A stretch of 64,000 bases of DNA from Tretioscincus oriximinensis (GCA_022410635.1 JAJVDF010000261.1:1254431-1318430), one strand, 5' to 3'. Counted from the stretch's first letter, positions 10,957 through 20,660 are shown. Made by a program: numbers and translations. The notes: generated by a model not told the origin, from the letters alone.

Positions 10957-11245
10957 TAAGAAGAACATAAGAAGAGCCATACTGGATCAGGCCACAGCCC
11001 ATCAAGTCCAGCATTCTGTCTCACACAGAGGCCCACCGGATGCACCTTGGCAGTCTGAACAGAGGAAAGCAAAATATTCCCTGTTCATGACTCCCTACAA
11101 ATGGTATTTCAGGAGTCCTGCCTGATGCTCCATCCCGGAGGCAACATCCAGACATCCATCCTAGTATCCATTTATACCCTTGGAATTCTTTAATGGCCAC
11201 CTGTTGGAACACATCCTTTGCATTTCCTATCTCAGGATTATGAGC
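10957..11245 (-). repeat. CR1-like LINE 3' end
   Basis: The left edge carries the CR1-type terminal repeat (AAGAAGAACATAAGAAGAGC). It is followed by CATACTGGATCAGGCCACAG, CAAGTCCAGCATTCTGTC and GGCCCACCGGATGCACC, the reverse complement of the 3' untranslated end of the copy at 17843-18322. It stops near the words for the reverse-transcriptase C-terminus. One of the younger-looking copies. Confidence 0.8.
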
Positions 11246-11389
11246 AGGAACACTTCAGCCTGGGGAAATTTGACTCCCCCTCCTAATCTGTGGATGGGAA
11301 GCAAAGTGCAAGAAACAGACAGCCAGGTTGTCCTTCATAGCAGCAGAACATTTTACTTGGTAATGCAGCCCATCTAATAACTCAGAAGC
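11246..11389. other. Intergenic spacer
   Basis: Short unique-looking stretch between the CR1 end and the MITE cluster. Confidence 0.4.
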
Positions 11390-11632
11390 CCCTTCCCGCT
11401 GAGCTTTATTCTTAGATATATCTCAGAATAGGAGTCTGACATCCTTATGCCAGTATTGACTATATATTCTGGAATAATGTTGAGGATGGAAAGGGCTTAA
11501 GATCTTGTCCCTACTGTGTCTTATTCTGGATTATAGTTTAGAACAATGCTAGGCCATCCACATGCCAGTGCACACTATGGTAGGCCCCTTTCAGGCATAT
11601 GGACAGCAGGCTCCTAGTCCAAGATATAGGAC
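11390..11632. mobile_element. Palindromic MITE copies (GAGCCTTATTCTGG family), degenerate
   Basis: Two adjoining degenerate units: 11390-11500 begins CCCGCTGAGCTTTATTCTTA; 11504-11632 begins CTTGTCCCTACTGTGTCTTA. Family-typical interior words are CCATCCACATGCCAGTGC and ACTATGGTAGGCCCC. No coding capacity. Confidence 0.6.
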
Positions 11633-11934
11633 TCCAGCCAACTTCTGTAAGCAGCAAAAATGTTTCTTGTGGGTAGGACTAGACATAGATTGCCTAAAGA
11701 GGGTTCCTCCCACCCAGGGCTAACTGCGTTGCAAACTGGGAGCTGTGTTTTGCAGGGCTTCCCTGTAGACCATGCCGAGGGCAAAAAACAGCTGTATTTT
11801 GAGCAGCAGCTGCCAGCTTTATGTAGCTGCTGGGCATCCAAGCTCTTATAATAACTTTTCAGTATGAAAAAAGGTGTAGAAAAGCAGGCAGAAGCACAAA
11901 TTAATACCATAACGCAAGAAGTAGTCAGCTCAGT
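11633..11934. other. Upstream spacer between MITE clusters
   Basis: About 300 bases without recognised gene or repeat, lying 0.7-1.0 kb before the IGFBP2 start codon. Open frames here are not supported. Confidence 0.45.
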
Positions 11935-12206
11935 AGGGAGCTAGGCTACCCACGTGCCAATGTAGACTGTGGAAGACCATTCGGGCCCTGCTATGGTCTG
12001 CATTCGCCTGTAGGTGGCAGGCTCTTATTCTGGGATACAAGCCCCGTCCACATGGAGCCTTATTCTGGGTCACTTCTCCGGGCACAGCTTGGCCACCCAC
12101 AAGCCAATACAGACTATGGCAGGCTCCATAGTCTACACTAGCATGTGGTTGGCAGGCTCCTATTTTGAGGCACAGCCTAGGATAAGGCTCCGTGGGGATG
12201 CAGCCC
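11935..12206. mobile_element. Palindromic MITE pair abutting the IGFBP2 promoter
   Basis: 12041-12206 is a fold-back unit: GTCCACATGGAGCCTTATTC at its left mirrors GATAAGGCTCCGTGGGGA at its right, with the interior GCTTGGCCACCCACAAGCC mirroring GCATGTGGTTGGCAGGC. 11935-12040 is a second, partial unit. The cluster ends about 400 bp before the IGFBP2 ATG, next to the GC box and CCAAT box. Confidence 0.65.
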
Positions 12207-12605
12207 TGCATAAGGCTGGGGGGCGGGACCTATGTCTGGAACCCCGTCCACAGCAAATCAGAGGCAGGAGAGTCAGGGGGAGCCAATCATACACAAAGTA
12301 GTGCAGCAATAGCATCACCCCAGCGTGATTTCCCGCCAGCGTGTGGGCTGGCCTGTCTGGGGGAGACGGGCTCCCTCTAGGACCCAGCGGCGGCGCCGGG
12401 GAGCTCTCCAATCGCTCGCCTCGCCTCGCAGAGCAGCAGCAGCAGCACCTGCCCGCCCGGCCAGCAGCCGGCGGGCGCTCGGCGGCGGCTGCCTGGCTGC
12501 TCACTCAGTCGCACACGCCGCTGCCTCCAGTCGAGCAGCGCAGCGCAGCCCAGCGCGCAGTCAGTCAGGGTGGCGGGCTCCGGGCGGCTGGCAGGCGGAG
12601 GCAGG
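12207..12605 (+). promoter_or_regulatory. IGFBP2: IGFBP2 proximal promoter and 5' UTR (CpG-rich)
   Basis: GC content rises sharply from about 12360 and stays high through exon 1, as in a CpG-island promoter. A GC (Sp1-type) box, GGGGCGGGAC, lies at about 12220-12229 and a CCAAT box at 12283-12287. No TATA box is visible, which agrees with the TATA-less promoters known for mammalian IGFBP2. A CAG/CAGC-rich stretch (12430-12450) probably falls in the 5' UTR. The transcription start cannot be placed from sequence alone. Confidence 0.6.
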
Positions 12606-13059
12606 ATGGCGCAGCTGCCGCGGCGGCTGTGGGGCTCCTGCAGCGGCTCCTGCTCCTTGTGGCTGGGGCTGGGCTTATGGGCGTCGCTGCTGCCCCCGGG
12701 GCGCCTGGCGCTGCTGCTGCCCGAGGTGCTCTTCCGTTGCCCGCCTTGCACCGCCGAGCGCCTGGCCGCCTGTTCGCCCCCCGCCGCCGACTTCGCCGCC
12801 GCCTGCCCGGAAGTGGTGCGGGAGCCGGGCTGCGGGTGCTGCCCGGTGTGCGCCCGCCTCGACGGGCAGCCCTGCGGCGTCTACACGCCCCGCTGCGCCT
12901 CCGGGCTGCGCTGCTACCCGCGCCCTGGCGCCGAGCTGCCCCTGCAGGCGCTAGTGCAAGGGCAGGGCACCTGCGCCCGGAGGAGCGACGCCGCCGAGCA
13001 CGACCCTGCCGCCGCCGCCGCCGCCGCCGCCGCCATGGAGCACCCCGGGGGCACGACGG
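12606..13059 (+). CDS. IGFBP2: IGFBP2 exon 1: signal peptide and IGF-binding N-domain
   Basis: Encodes residues 1-151 of a secreted protein that binds IGF-I and IGF-II and controls their access to receptors. The ATG at 12606 has A at -3 and G at +4 and is the first in-frame ATG; the open frame extends upstream only from a GTG. Residues 18-38 are hydrophobic and form the signal peptide; the mature protein likely starts at E40 (EVLFRCPPC, as in mammalian IGFBP2). Twelve cysteines follow (45, 48, 56, 67, 76, 78, 79, 82, 90, 97, 103, 123), including the family GCGCCxxC motif at 75-82 and the block [18 protein letters not shown]. Residues 135-143 are nine alanines, all GCC. The exon ends in phase 1 before GTAAGT at 13060. 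The text ELPLQALV identifies IGFBP2 rather than its paralogues. Confidence 0.96.
13008..13034 (+). repeat. IGFBP2: (GCC)9 trinucleotide repeat in IGFBP2 coding sequence
   Basis: Nine consecutive GCC codons encode Ala135-Ala143 just before the end of exon 1, in the linker region after the last N-domain cysteine (C123). A pure codon run is prone to length change by slippage. Confidence 0.95.
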
Positions 13060-13065
13060 GTAAGT

Positions 13066-13819
13066 GCCAGGGAGACCCCAATCTTGGCGGTGGGGCACGC
13101 AGTTGGGATGCAATGGCTCCAGAGACACCCCTGATCTCCCCTCAGTTCGCCACTCCTCCTCACATTCATTAATCCCAGACCTTTTGGATCTTGGGGGGTT
13201 TGTGCTTGAACCCTTGACCTCAGGGCCACAATCTGGCTCTGCTCCTATAGGTGCCTAGGCCCAAAGCCTCCTGTAATATTTAAACCCAGCCAGGGGGCTT
13301 CCTACTAAGACTCACACGGCCATTTCTCTGAAATCGACCCCCCTGCAATATTTAAATGACGCTTTATTCAGAAGTTCGCTTGATCATCTGCTGCCCTCAC
13401 AGAGGTGTAATGCAGGTGGAACACAGACTCGTGGTAAGTATTCAAAATCATAGAAAGTTTATTGTCCAAAAGATGGGAACAAAAGAACTGAGGAGACTGG
13501 TGCCCGCCTGAGGTGGACTTTGGATCAGAAGGCAAAGCCAAATAATGGGTTTAATAATCTTCAGTCGTGGCTGATTCTGCTTCACCGCCACCCCCAATTC
13601 TGATTTGGGAGTGGAATGTGCTCCCAAATGTCCAGGAACTTCAAAAGCTGTTTACAAGACACACTGGAAAAAAGTGGGTTAAATGCAGTTTAGAAGCGGT
13701 AGCATCCCCACATTGCGTTCTCTAATGCACATTAAATGCCAGGAAATGCCTTTTTTAGTGATGAAAAGAACTAGGTAAAGAACACTTGGGTCTTGTCTCC
13801 TCTGAGTCCTAAGCTGCAA
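13066..13819. other. 5' part of intron 1, nothing recognised
   Basis: GC content falls from the CpG island into ordinary intron. No gene or repeat recognised. Regulatory elements are plausible this close to the promoter, but none can be named. Confidence 0.45.
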
Positions 13820-13955
13820 CACTTACTTATTCCACTATAACTGGATATTCCACAATAAACCATGGTTATTCTGGAATAAATCTGTCCTTACGGTGCTTTA
13901 TTGTGGAATATCCCCTTCTAGTGAAATAAGTGATGTGGGAATGCAGCCTTAGCTG
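13820..13955. mobile_element. Fold-back MITE (GGAATAAAGC family)
   Basis: The left arm TTATTCCACTATAACTGG and right arm TTCTAGTGAAATAAG are inverted. Internal pairs GATATTCCACAATAAA and TTTATTGTGGAATATCC are near-perfect complements. The right end GTGGGAATGCAGCC resembles the ends at 3490-3508. Confidence 0.6.
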
Positions 13956-14115
13956 GGGTTATGTCTTGGAATAGGAGCCTGCCGTCTACATGCTACTGTA
14001 GACAATGGCAGGCCCTGAATGCGATCTACCATTGTCTACACAGGCATGTGGATGGCCAAGCTCTTTCCAGAGATACAGCCCAGAATAAGGCTCACTGGGG
14101 ACAAGACCCTCTTGT
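13956..14115. mobile_element. Palindromic MITE (GAGCCTTATTCTGG family)
   Basis: The interior palindrome CTACTGTAGACAATGGCAGG / CTACCATTGTCTACACAGG is followed by CATGTGGATGGCCAAGC and the terminal CCCAGAATAAGGCTCACTGG. The left half is CTTGGAATAGGAGCCTGCC. Non-coding. Confidence 0.65.
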
Positions 14116-14536
14116 CCATACACTGCCACTGTAAATTTGCAATATGGAAGAGAAGAGAACGCTCCTGTAACTTTAATAAATATGTAGAAGAGGGAATTGA
14201 AGCAGATATTGAAGAAAACCTATTTAATTTTTGTTCGGTACACTGGTTTAAAAGCATGCAGGTCAAGTCCTCATTTTCATATAGGAACCCTAATGCGGAG
14301 TCTCCCTTGAGCCAAAATAAAGACATCCAGTGTATTTCTGATCGCTAAAGTGGCAGGCTGCTGCACATGATTTAAGCCCTCTTAATATAGGTGAGCTGCC
14401 TGAGGCTTCTTAATGGACTGGTGAGAGTGATGAAGCGATTTCTCTGCACGTGGGTTGAGGGAGTATTATCTCTTTAGATCTGCATCACCCTGAAATGCAT
14501 GTTCCAATTGAAAGATCATGCTTCAGTCAGGGACAG
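14116..14536. other. Intronic sequence, nothing recognised
   Basis: No gene or known repeat seen. Confidence 0.45.
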
Positions 14537-14745
14537 GAAACTGAGAAGGAAGGAAGGAAAGAAAGGCAGACAGAAAAAAAGAAAGGCAGAAGGGAAGAAA
14601 GATGGAAGGAGAAAGGAAGGAAAAAGGAAGAAAGGAAAGACAGAAGAAAAGAAAGGCAGAAGGGAAGAAGGATGGAAGGAGAAAGGAAGGAAAAAGGAAG
14701 AAAGGAAAGAAAGAAGGAAGGAAACAAGGAAAGAAAGAAAGAGAT
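14537..14745 (+). repeat. Purine tract with a 70-bp tandem duplication
   Basis: About 200 bases almost entirely A and G on the + strand, built from GGAA/GAAA words. Within it the 70-base unit at 14581-14650 is repeated at 14651-14720 with few changes (both open GAAAGGCAGAAGGGAAGAA). The Lys/Glu/Arg-rich and Phe/Ser-rich open frames across it are artefacts of composition. Confidence 0.9.
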
Positions 14746-15079
14746 TGGGCAGTGTGAGAAGTGTGCCGGGTGTGTTCAGTTGAAAAAATAAATTGGGAGT
14801 CGTAATGCATTATATAGAATAGATGCAAGTTGATTTTATTTCTTTTTCAATTCCAGGAAACTGGGGATGGGTAAAGGTGCTAATTTCTTTTACACCTGGA
14901 GGTGATGGGAGATGTGAAATGTAAACTCTAGTGTGTGAGGGAAAATGTATGGTGGAGAGCTGAGGGAAATTATGAGGTGCAAAAACATAATGGTTGAAAG
15001 CAGTAACAGAGTTGAAAGCAGTGAGAGTTGCTGTGTTTTGAGGGAATGCAACTGATGTATGCAAGAGAATTTAGAGCAT
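14746..15079. other. Intronic sequence, nothing recognised
   Basis: No gene or known repeat seen. Confidence 0.4.
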
Positions 15080-16324
15080 GATCATAGAATGGGATGAAGA
15101 CTGTAACTCAGATCTCAAAAATCAACATGGGAAAATCAGAAATATTATATAAAAATGTCAGCTTACAGGAACAGCAAAGAATACAACAAAGGTGGGGGTT
15201 AAAAGCTGGGCAAAAGAAAAATAAATACCTTGCAGTAACTCTTTGCAAGAATGTTAAGGTAATAATAAAAATAAACTGCAATCCAGTATAAAAAACCTGC
15301 AAAAAAGAATGAATGAATGGTAAAGGAAAAATTTAAGCTTGTTGACACACATAAAAACATTTAAAATGATACTATTACCTAAAATTCATGCAAACACTAA
15401 CAGAAGTGATGGGACTGCAAAATAAGATACTAGATACCAAAGGAGACTCAGAATTACCCAAAAGAAAGATTATACATTGAAACTATTATGATGCCTTNTC
15501 AAATAAAGAATATGTTGCAAGTAGAATATAAGAATATTAAATGGATAAGAACTGAAAGAAAAGTGAATAAATTAGAGAGCGACTCACTCTTGAACATTAA
15601 CATAAATAGATCACTAATTAATAATAGCCTTCAACCAACAAAATCAATATGGAAGGATAAGATACTAACAAGGAAATCAAAATATATGCATGTAAGGTAT
15701 ATAAACAAAGAAGGATATAGAAAAATTGGAGCAACATAAAACAGCCATAATTAAAGACTGCCACCAACCTAATGGAGAAATTATAACAAGATTCACATAA
15801 GTACTAGGTTTGAATAAATGGCTTCAAATTGGAAGAATGACACAGATATTGATACAAAGAGAATATAGACAAGCTTTATTTGAAATGGGCATCCCCTTTG
15901 AGGAATTAATTAAAGGAAAGCTGACAGATATGAAGGGAATAATTATACAGAGTTTTCAGACAATATCAATATAATAACATTGAATCATTAACTACATAAT
16001 GGGCAACTGATTTAAATGTTAATAATGAACAAATAGCAAAATTGCAAGGAAAAAATGGCTGAAAGTAAGAATACTAGACTAAAAGAATTGCAACTGAAGA
16101 TTTTAATTAGGTGGTATAGAACTCCTTGCCACTTAGCACACATTATTCCACACCTAAGGCCACAATATTGACATGGCAGTGGCCAGCATGGCGCATAACA
16201 TATGATTTGGGAGACAAATATGGAAATGGAATGGAGGACATCATGGAATATAGATAGCAGTAAGTAAAGAAATAGCTCTAATCCAGAACTTCCAGGGAAT
16301 AATATATAAATACTTATTAGGCCA
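15080..16324 (+). pseudogene. L1-like LINE ORF2 C-terminal relic
   Basis: A-rich + strand sequence with broken open frames that read like the C-terminal part of L1 ORF2. Around 15845-15960 a frame gives QILIQREYRQALFEMGIPFE. Around 16080-16200 another gives LKILIRWYRTPCHLAHIIPH followed by WHGSGQHGA and HMIWE, matching the L1 layout of an RWYxTPxxL stretch before a Trp-rich zinc-knuckle-like segment. Several stops and frameshifts make it dead. Alternative: another A-rich LINE clade. Confidence 0.5.
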
Positions 16325-16388
<64 letters not shown>

Positions 16389-16423
16389 GTAATAGTAATA
16401 GTAATAGTAATAGTAATAGTAAT
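16325..16423. repeat. (AAT)n microsatellite grading into (TAGTAA)n
   Basis: AAT repeats from about 16326 to 16388, then AGTAAT units to 16423. The poly-Leu open frame on the minus strand is this repeat read as TTA. It probably grew from the tail of the adjoining LINE. Confidence 0.95.
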
Positions 16424-16505
16424 TTATTTACATTTTTATACCACCCTATATCCGTATACCTCAGGGCGGTTAACAATAAAATCATAATTTTAACACATTA
16501 ATGGC
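16424..16505 (-). repeat. 3' tail of an unclassified retroposon
   Basis: TTTATTTACATTTTTATACC, CACCCTATATCCG and CTCAGGGCGGTTAACAATAA match the start of the longer copy at 43130-43425. Confidence 0.55.
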
Positions 16506-16569
16506 TTCTCAGGTTGTAATAATTTTGGGATGGAAGTACGAGAGCATTATTTGGCTGATCAATTAGAGG

Positions 16570-16790
16570 ATATTAAGCTTTACAAGAACTGTGTTTATTG
16601 GAAGGTAAAACGCTCCACCGAGACAGGATTCAGAGAGGTTTTGTAAATGTCTTCAGTGTCTTCAATTCAGAGAAGTTTTGTAAGTGTCTTCAATGGTGGT
16701 ATCCTTACCACCATTGAAGACATTTACAAAACATCTCTGAATCCTGTCTCGGGGCCTTCCAATTAACACATTTCTTGTAAAACTTAATCT
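16570..16790. repeat. Fold-back sequence with internal duplication, about 220 bp
   Basis: The left side TTAAGCTTTACAAGAACTGT is mirrored by TTTCTTGTAAAACTTAA at the right. GAGACAGGATTCAGAGAGG..TTTGTAAATGTCTTCA is mirrored by TGAAGACATTTACAAAAC..CTCTGAATCCTGTCTC. The left arm holds a second partial copy of its tip (ATTCAGAGAAGTTTTGTAAG). No target duplication was found. Confidence 0.7.
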
Positions 16791-17721
16791 TGGCTGGGTC
16801 TTTCTCGGGGCCTGTGGAAGTTCACCAAAATCTCTAACACAACCGGGCAGAGATAGCCCCTATTTTGATTCGATAGCCGGCATTATTTCTGTAGTTTTCA
16901 ATACATCNCTTCAGCAGCAGTGTGGTGTCTTTTTGTTTTTCGTTTACTTACAGGCAGAACAAATCCAGGTAGATAAGTGAATAAGTGCTGACTTTTGAAG
17001 TGACAGCAATACAGGGTATATACCCATTTCATTTTCTGGGGAAATAGAAGTGAAGCTCATGTAGACTGTGAAGACTAGAAAAGCAGTTACAGTATAGGGT
17101 CAGATAAGCAGTATTAGAATGGATTTGTATAGAACCTTATTCTGAACTACATATCAGGACAGGAGTTTATTATCCACATACCAGGCCACATTCAAGGACT
17201 GTTGTAATCTATACTAACACAGGGATTTAACCCTTATTGTAGACTTCACTTCTGGCTTTTAAGTCGTGGGGAAGTGCACCTGTGAAAAGGCAAGCTTTTA
17301 TGGTAAATCACTGATGTAATAGTTTGGCTAAGATGCAAAAACCAATAAGCAAACCTAATTAGATTGTAATTCATAGTATTTATTTAGGCAAAGACAAATG
17401 TCTTTCGTTATTCTTCTGTTCAACAACTTGACTATATAATTTCATTTCCAAACTCCTACTTAGCTAGGATTTCAGTTTTACTTATTTTTCACTGTTTGCA
17501 TCCTGCTTTTATACCACCAAGGAGCCCAAAGCAGTAGATTTTATAGATAAGTCATCCATTCAGGTAAATGAATAGATTCAGATTGTTGTGCTTCTTTTGG
17601 TATCAAAGTATTTAGTTTGCAATGCGCAAATNGACAAGACAGGCAGGGGCATATGGAAATAAAACAAATATTGTGGATGGAGCAATAGATATCAAGTGAT
17701 ATCTCAAGTAATTAAAAATAT
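16791..17721. other. Intronic sequence with a degenerate MITE
   Basis: 17095-17230 carries faint GAGCCTTATTCTGG-family words (AACCTTATTCTGAACTACAT, CAGGACAGGAGTTTATTATC, CCACATACCAGGCCACATTC). The remainder has nothing recognised. Confidence 0.35.
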
Positions 17722-17835
17722 AAGAGAATTCCTGCTGGACTGGACCACTAACCCATCTAGGCCAGTATTTCCTGTTACATAATGGCCTACCAGTGCTTTT
17801 AGGCATCACAATCAGAAGATAAAGGCAAAACCTTC
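17722..17835 (-). repeat. CR1-like LINE 3' fragment
   Basis: CTGCTGGACTGGACCAC, CCCATCTAGGCCAGTATTTC and TAATGGCCTACCAGTG follow the order of other antisense CR1 ends in this window. It abuts an oppositely oriented copy at 17843. Confidence 0.55.
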
Positions 17836-17842
17836 ACATATG

Positions 17843-18322
17843 TCTGGGCCTCTTCAGCCTCGAAAGACAACGTTTGAGAGGTGATCTGATTGAAGTGTAC
17901 AAAATCATGCATGGGATGGATAGGGTGAATAGAGAAAAAATGTTTTCTCTCTCCCACAACACTAGGACCAGAGGGCACTCCTTTAAATTGATGGGTAGAA
18001 AAGTGAGAACAGACAAAGGAAAGTATTTTTTCACCCAGAGGGTCATCGGCCTGTGGAATTTACTTCCTGAAGAAATAGTGGTAGCTAACAGCTTGGATAG
18101 CTTCAAGACAGGACTAGACAGGTTTTATGGACACCAAGGGTATAAATGGGTACTAGGATGGATGTCTGGATGTTGAAGCAACAGGCAGAACTCCTGAAAT
18201 GCCATTTGTAGGGAGTCATGAACAGGGCATATTTTGCCTTCTTCTGTTCTGACTGCCTAGGTGCATCTGGTGGGTTGTGGTCTGACCCAGTATGGCTCTT
18301 CTTACATTCTTATGTTCTTATG
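17843..18322 (+). pseudogene. CR1-like LINE: reverse-transcriptase C-terminus and 3' end
   Basis: The best-preserved CR1-type copy. From 17874 an uninterrupted frame reads RGDLIEVYKIMHGMDRVNRE, then NTRTRGHSFKLMGRKVRTDK, YFFTQRVIGLWNLLPEEIV and ANSLDSFKTGLDRFYG, the conserved C-terminal block of CR1/L2 reverse transcriptases. The 3' untranslated part follows, closing with the short tandem end TTCTTATGTTCTTATG. It is 5'-truncated, lacking the polymerase core, so it cannot move by itself. Confidence 0.85.
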
Positions 18323-18354
18323 TACTCTCAACTCCTGGGAAATGCCCTTGTCTG

Positions 18355-18512
18355 TCTCCAAATATCAAAGCATCTGAAGAAGTAGACTTGTCTACAAAAA
18401 CTCACGCTGCCTACCTTCAGACTATCTGCCTTGTTAGTATTTAGGGTTCTATAAGGTTTTCTTTCTAGACATTCTGAACCCAGACTAACATGAGAACTTC
18501 TTTGAAATGAAG
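18355..18512 (+). mobile_element. Dispersed repeat with hammerhead-like core, copy B
   Basis: 18370-18407 reads GCAT-CTGAAGA, a perfectly paired stem (GTAGAC..GTCTAC), then AAAA where GAAA is expected, and ACTCACGC. Downstream words (TCTAGACATTCTGAACCCAG, ACTAACATGAGAACTTC, TTTGAAATGA) match the 3' end of the other copies. The core lacks the catalytic G of GAAA. Confidence 0.55.
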
Positions 18513-18534
18513 ACACCAAAAATTGCTCACCTTA

Positions 18535-18712
18535 TGAATGTACAAGGAGCCCTACTGAATCTGACCAGAATCTATCTAGTTCAGCATTCTGTCTCACAGA
18601 ATGGCCCACCAATTTAATTCTGTGCATTCTCAAGCAGTAGAAGAAGGCAAAGCTTTTGTCCATTCTCAACTCCCTGCAAATGGCATTTAGAGGACTTGGC
18701 TCGAGTGTTGAA
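18535..18712 (-). repeat. CR1-like LINE 3' end
   Basis: GGAGCCCTACTGAATCTGAC, ATCTAGTTCAGCATTCTGTC and CTCCCTGCAAATGGCATTTA occur in the order of antisense CR1 copies. Moderately diverged. Confidence 0.65.
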
Positions 18713-18907
18713 GGGTTCTGTTCACACAGAGGCCTCTATATGCAAGGTTTAGTTTTGTTCTTAAGAACTAAAAATTGTTTAAAAGCATTTGTGTGGCCAG
18801 AACCTAAAACGATAGAACTAAAACTAAACCCTTTCTGCAATGTTCTATGACTTATTTGATATTGTACTAACAATACTCCATGAAGCCAACTGGCCAGCTG
18901 AGACCAC

Positions 18908-19046
18908 AGTTGTTTAGAACCTTTTCAGTCCTACTTATGTCACAGGCTGTTTGTTGTGGAGAAAGCAGCAAAAGCTATGTGCCCCGCCCTATGATTGGCT
19001 GCCCTGAGACCTTTGGGTATAGGGCGGGATATAAGTACAAATAAAT
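18908..19046 (+). repeat. Sauria-type SINE, 5'-truncated
   Basis: The 3' half of the family at 26921: TTTAGAACC..TCAG, GCAGCAAAAGCTATGTGC, GATTGGCTGCCCTGAGACC, TTTGGGTATAGGGCGGGATA and an ACAAATAAAT tail. The tRNA-like head is missing. Confidence 0.75.
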
Positions 19047-20422
19047 CTTGCTTACTACTATATCAAAACAGGTAACTTGATAATTTTACAGAACTATATC
19101 CTGTAACAGTAAAGAAATATGTAGTGCTTAAAACTAAAGTGTTTAAAGTAGTAAAACAAAAACATATTGCTTCAACAGTGCAACAGAATTATCTTCAACT
19201 AGAAAAGTTACACTGAATTGCTGGAAAATGTTTTCCTAAATGAAGAGGAATTTTATTTATGGAAAATCTATTTCTGCATTCATATTATTTAATATTGGAT
19301 TTCTATTGGATTTCTTTAAGTCAATCTGAAGTTTTTTTCTGATATAAGCANCCATTGAGAGCCGGAGCTGACTTTTGTTGATCTGAAGCATGAGTGTATA
19401 TTTGTATGGGTTTATTCCATTACTCAAATGGATACAAAATTATTTTTAGAATGTAACTTTTTAAGAATAGCATATTTCTGATATAGAGGCAGTTGTAGAT
19501 TTTTCTATGTAGAAATTCCATGAATTGGGCTTACATAGATCAGCTAGTTGTGGAGGGTGAATTCTATCCTCAGTTGGAATTTGTACACAATTCCTAAATT
19601 AAGAAATTGTTAATTCTGTGAATTCATCCTGACAGCTCTGGCATTGTTTCCAATCCAGAAAGGGCTGTGTGCAGAAAAAAATAATCCATAGCAAGAAATG
19701 GATGTTGTTGGGGATTACTAAAAAGACTGTGGGTATTGTGGGGAATATAAGAATAAAAGTATCAAGCCTGTCTAGGGAAATCTAATTGATTGGCCAAGTA
19801 ATTGAGCTCTTTTAATGTTAAGTTCCACAAACATCTGACTCTTCCCTTCTTGAAATTGCTCAGTACAAATTGTATTGACTGTAGGAGTGTCTTGATGCTA
19901 TTTNGGTGGATTTCCTTCTTCACCATTTCTAACTCCGCATGCCTGAAATTCAAAAGTTGCTGCCAACTGTTTTCAGTATATTCTTCCAAACTGTATGCAT
20001 AATGAGTTCATGGTTTCATTCCAAGCTTTGGAATGATAAATAACCTTTTGGTAATTGACCCCAAACGTCAAAGGACTGTCTGTAACAGGCAACAAAACTT
20101 GCTAAATGAGGATGATCAGCTTTTCTATTTGCATTTGGAGAGGCTGAAGTCTGCTGCTTATTGTGATTTTTATCAATATAGGTACTAAGAATTCCCTTAC
20201 TTCTGGAAAGCATGTTATGGAAAGCAAAATGTATATATCCCATTTGCTATTGAATTTCAGGTAGAGAATGTTGACCTTAAAATAATATTATTCTAAGGGG
20301 AGGAGACTGTTTTTGAAGAAAGCAAATTTGACTAAAAGGGACTGTAATGTATAAAAAAATAACTCTTTCATGTAAAATTTGGAAAATCCAAGAAATGCAC
20401 TACGTTTTATTTTAGGATATAC
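19047..20422. other. Intronic sequence, nothing recognised
   Basis: AT-rich. No gene, RNA or repeat signature seen. Confidence 0.5.
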
Positions 20423-20522
20423 TGTATATTGAAATAGGGGCCTGTCATTCACATGCTGCTGTAACTATGGCAGGCCCCTATCCCAAGATAAATTCCAAAA
20501 TACAGCTTGTGTAGAATGGGCC
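20423..20522. mobile_element. Short palindromic MITE unit
   Basis: GGGGCCTGTCATTCACATGC is mirrored by GCTGCTGTAACTATGGCAGG and CCCCTATCCCAAGATAAA. Interior words belong to the GAGCCTTATTCTGG family. The outer ends are degraded. Confidence 0.5.
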
Positions 20523-20660
20523 ACTATTTATATAAGCTGAATACATCAATCCCTCTCAGTATTCAAAAGTTCCTCTAATAATTTATCCTTTTCGATTCTC
20601 AATATCCATGCTGAAATGTATAGATTAGATTCCGAACATTCTAGTTCTTCTGACTTTGAA
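20523..20660. other. Spacer between two MITE units
   Basis: No recognised content. Confidence 0.4.

Noticed and set aside
11614..11910. Frames upstream of IGFBP2 as a divergent gene
   Set aside because: Overlapping opposed frames, partly in MITE sequence, without recognisable domains or splice signals.
12570..12605. Upstream GTG start giving a 12-residue N-terminal extension to IGFBP2
   Set aside because: The ATG at 12606 has a strong Kozak context and gives a normal signal peptide. A GTG start is rare in vertebrates, and the extension has no signal-peptide character.
12325..13063. Long overlapping frames on both strands across exon 1
   Set aside because: High GC content removes stop codons in every frame. 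Only the frame from 12606 has the IGFBP cysteine pattern and matching splice phase; the others are Arg/Ala/Pro-rich shadows.
13060..13172. Continuation of the exon 1 frame past the donor
   Set aside because: The sequence after GTAAGT does not resemble IGFBP2, and exon 2 continues in the exact required phase.
14495..14791. Lys/Glu/Arg-rich and Phe/Ser-rich frames
   Set aside because: Compositional artefact of the purine tract.
16012..16485. 157-residue minus-strand frame with poly-Leu
   Set aside because: It is the AAT microsatellite read as TTA, joined to antisense LINE sequence.
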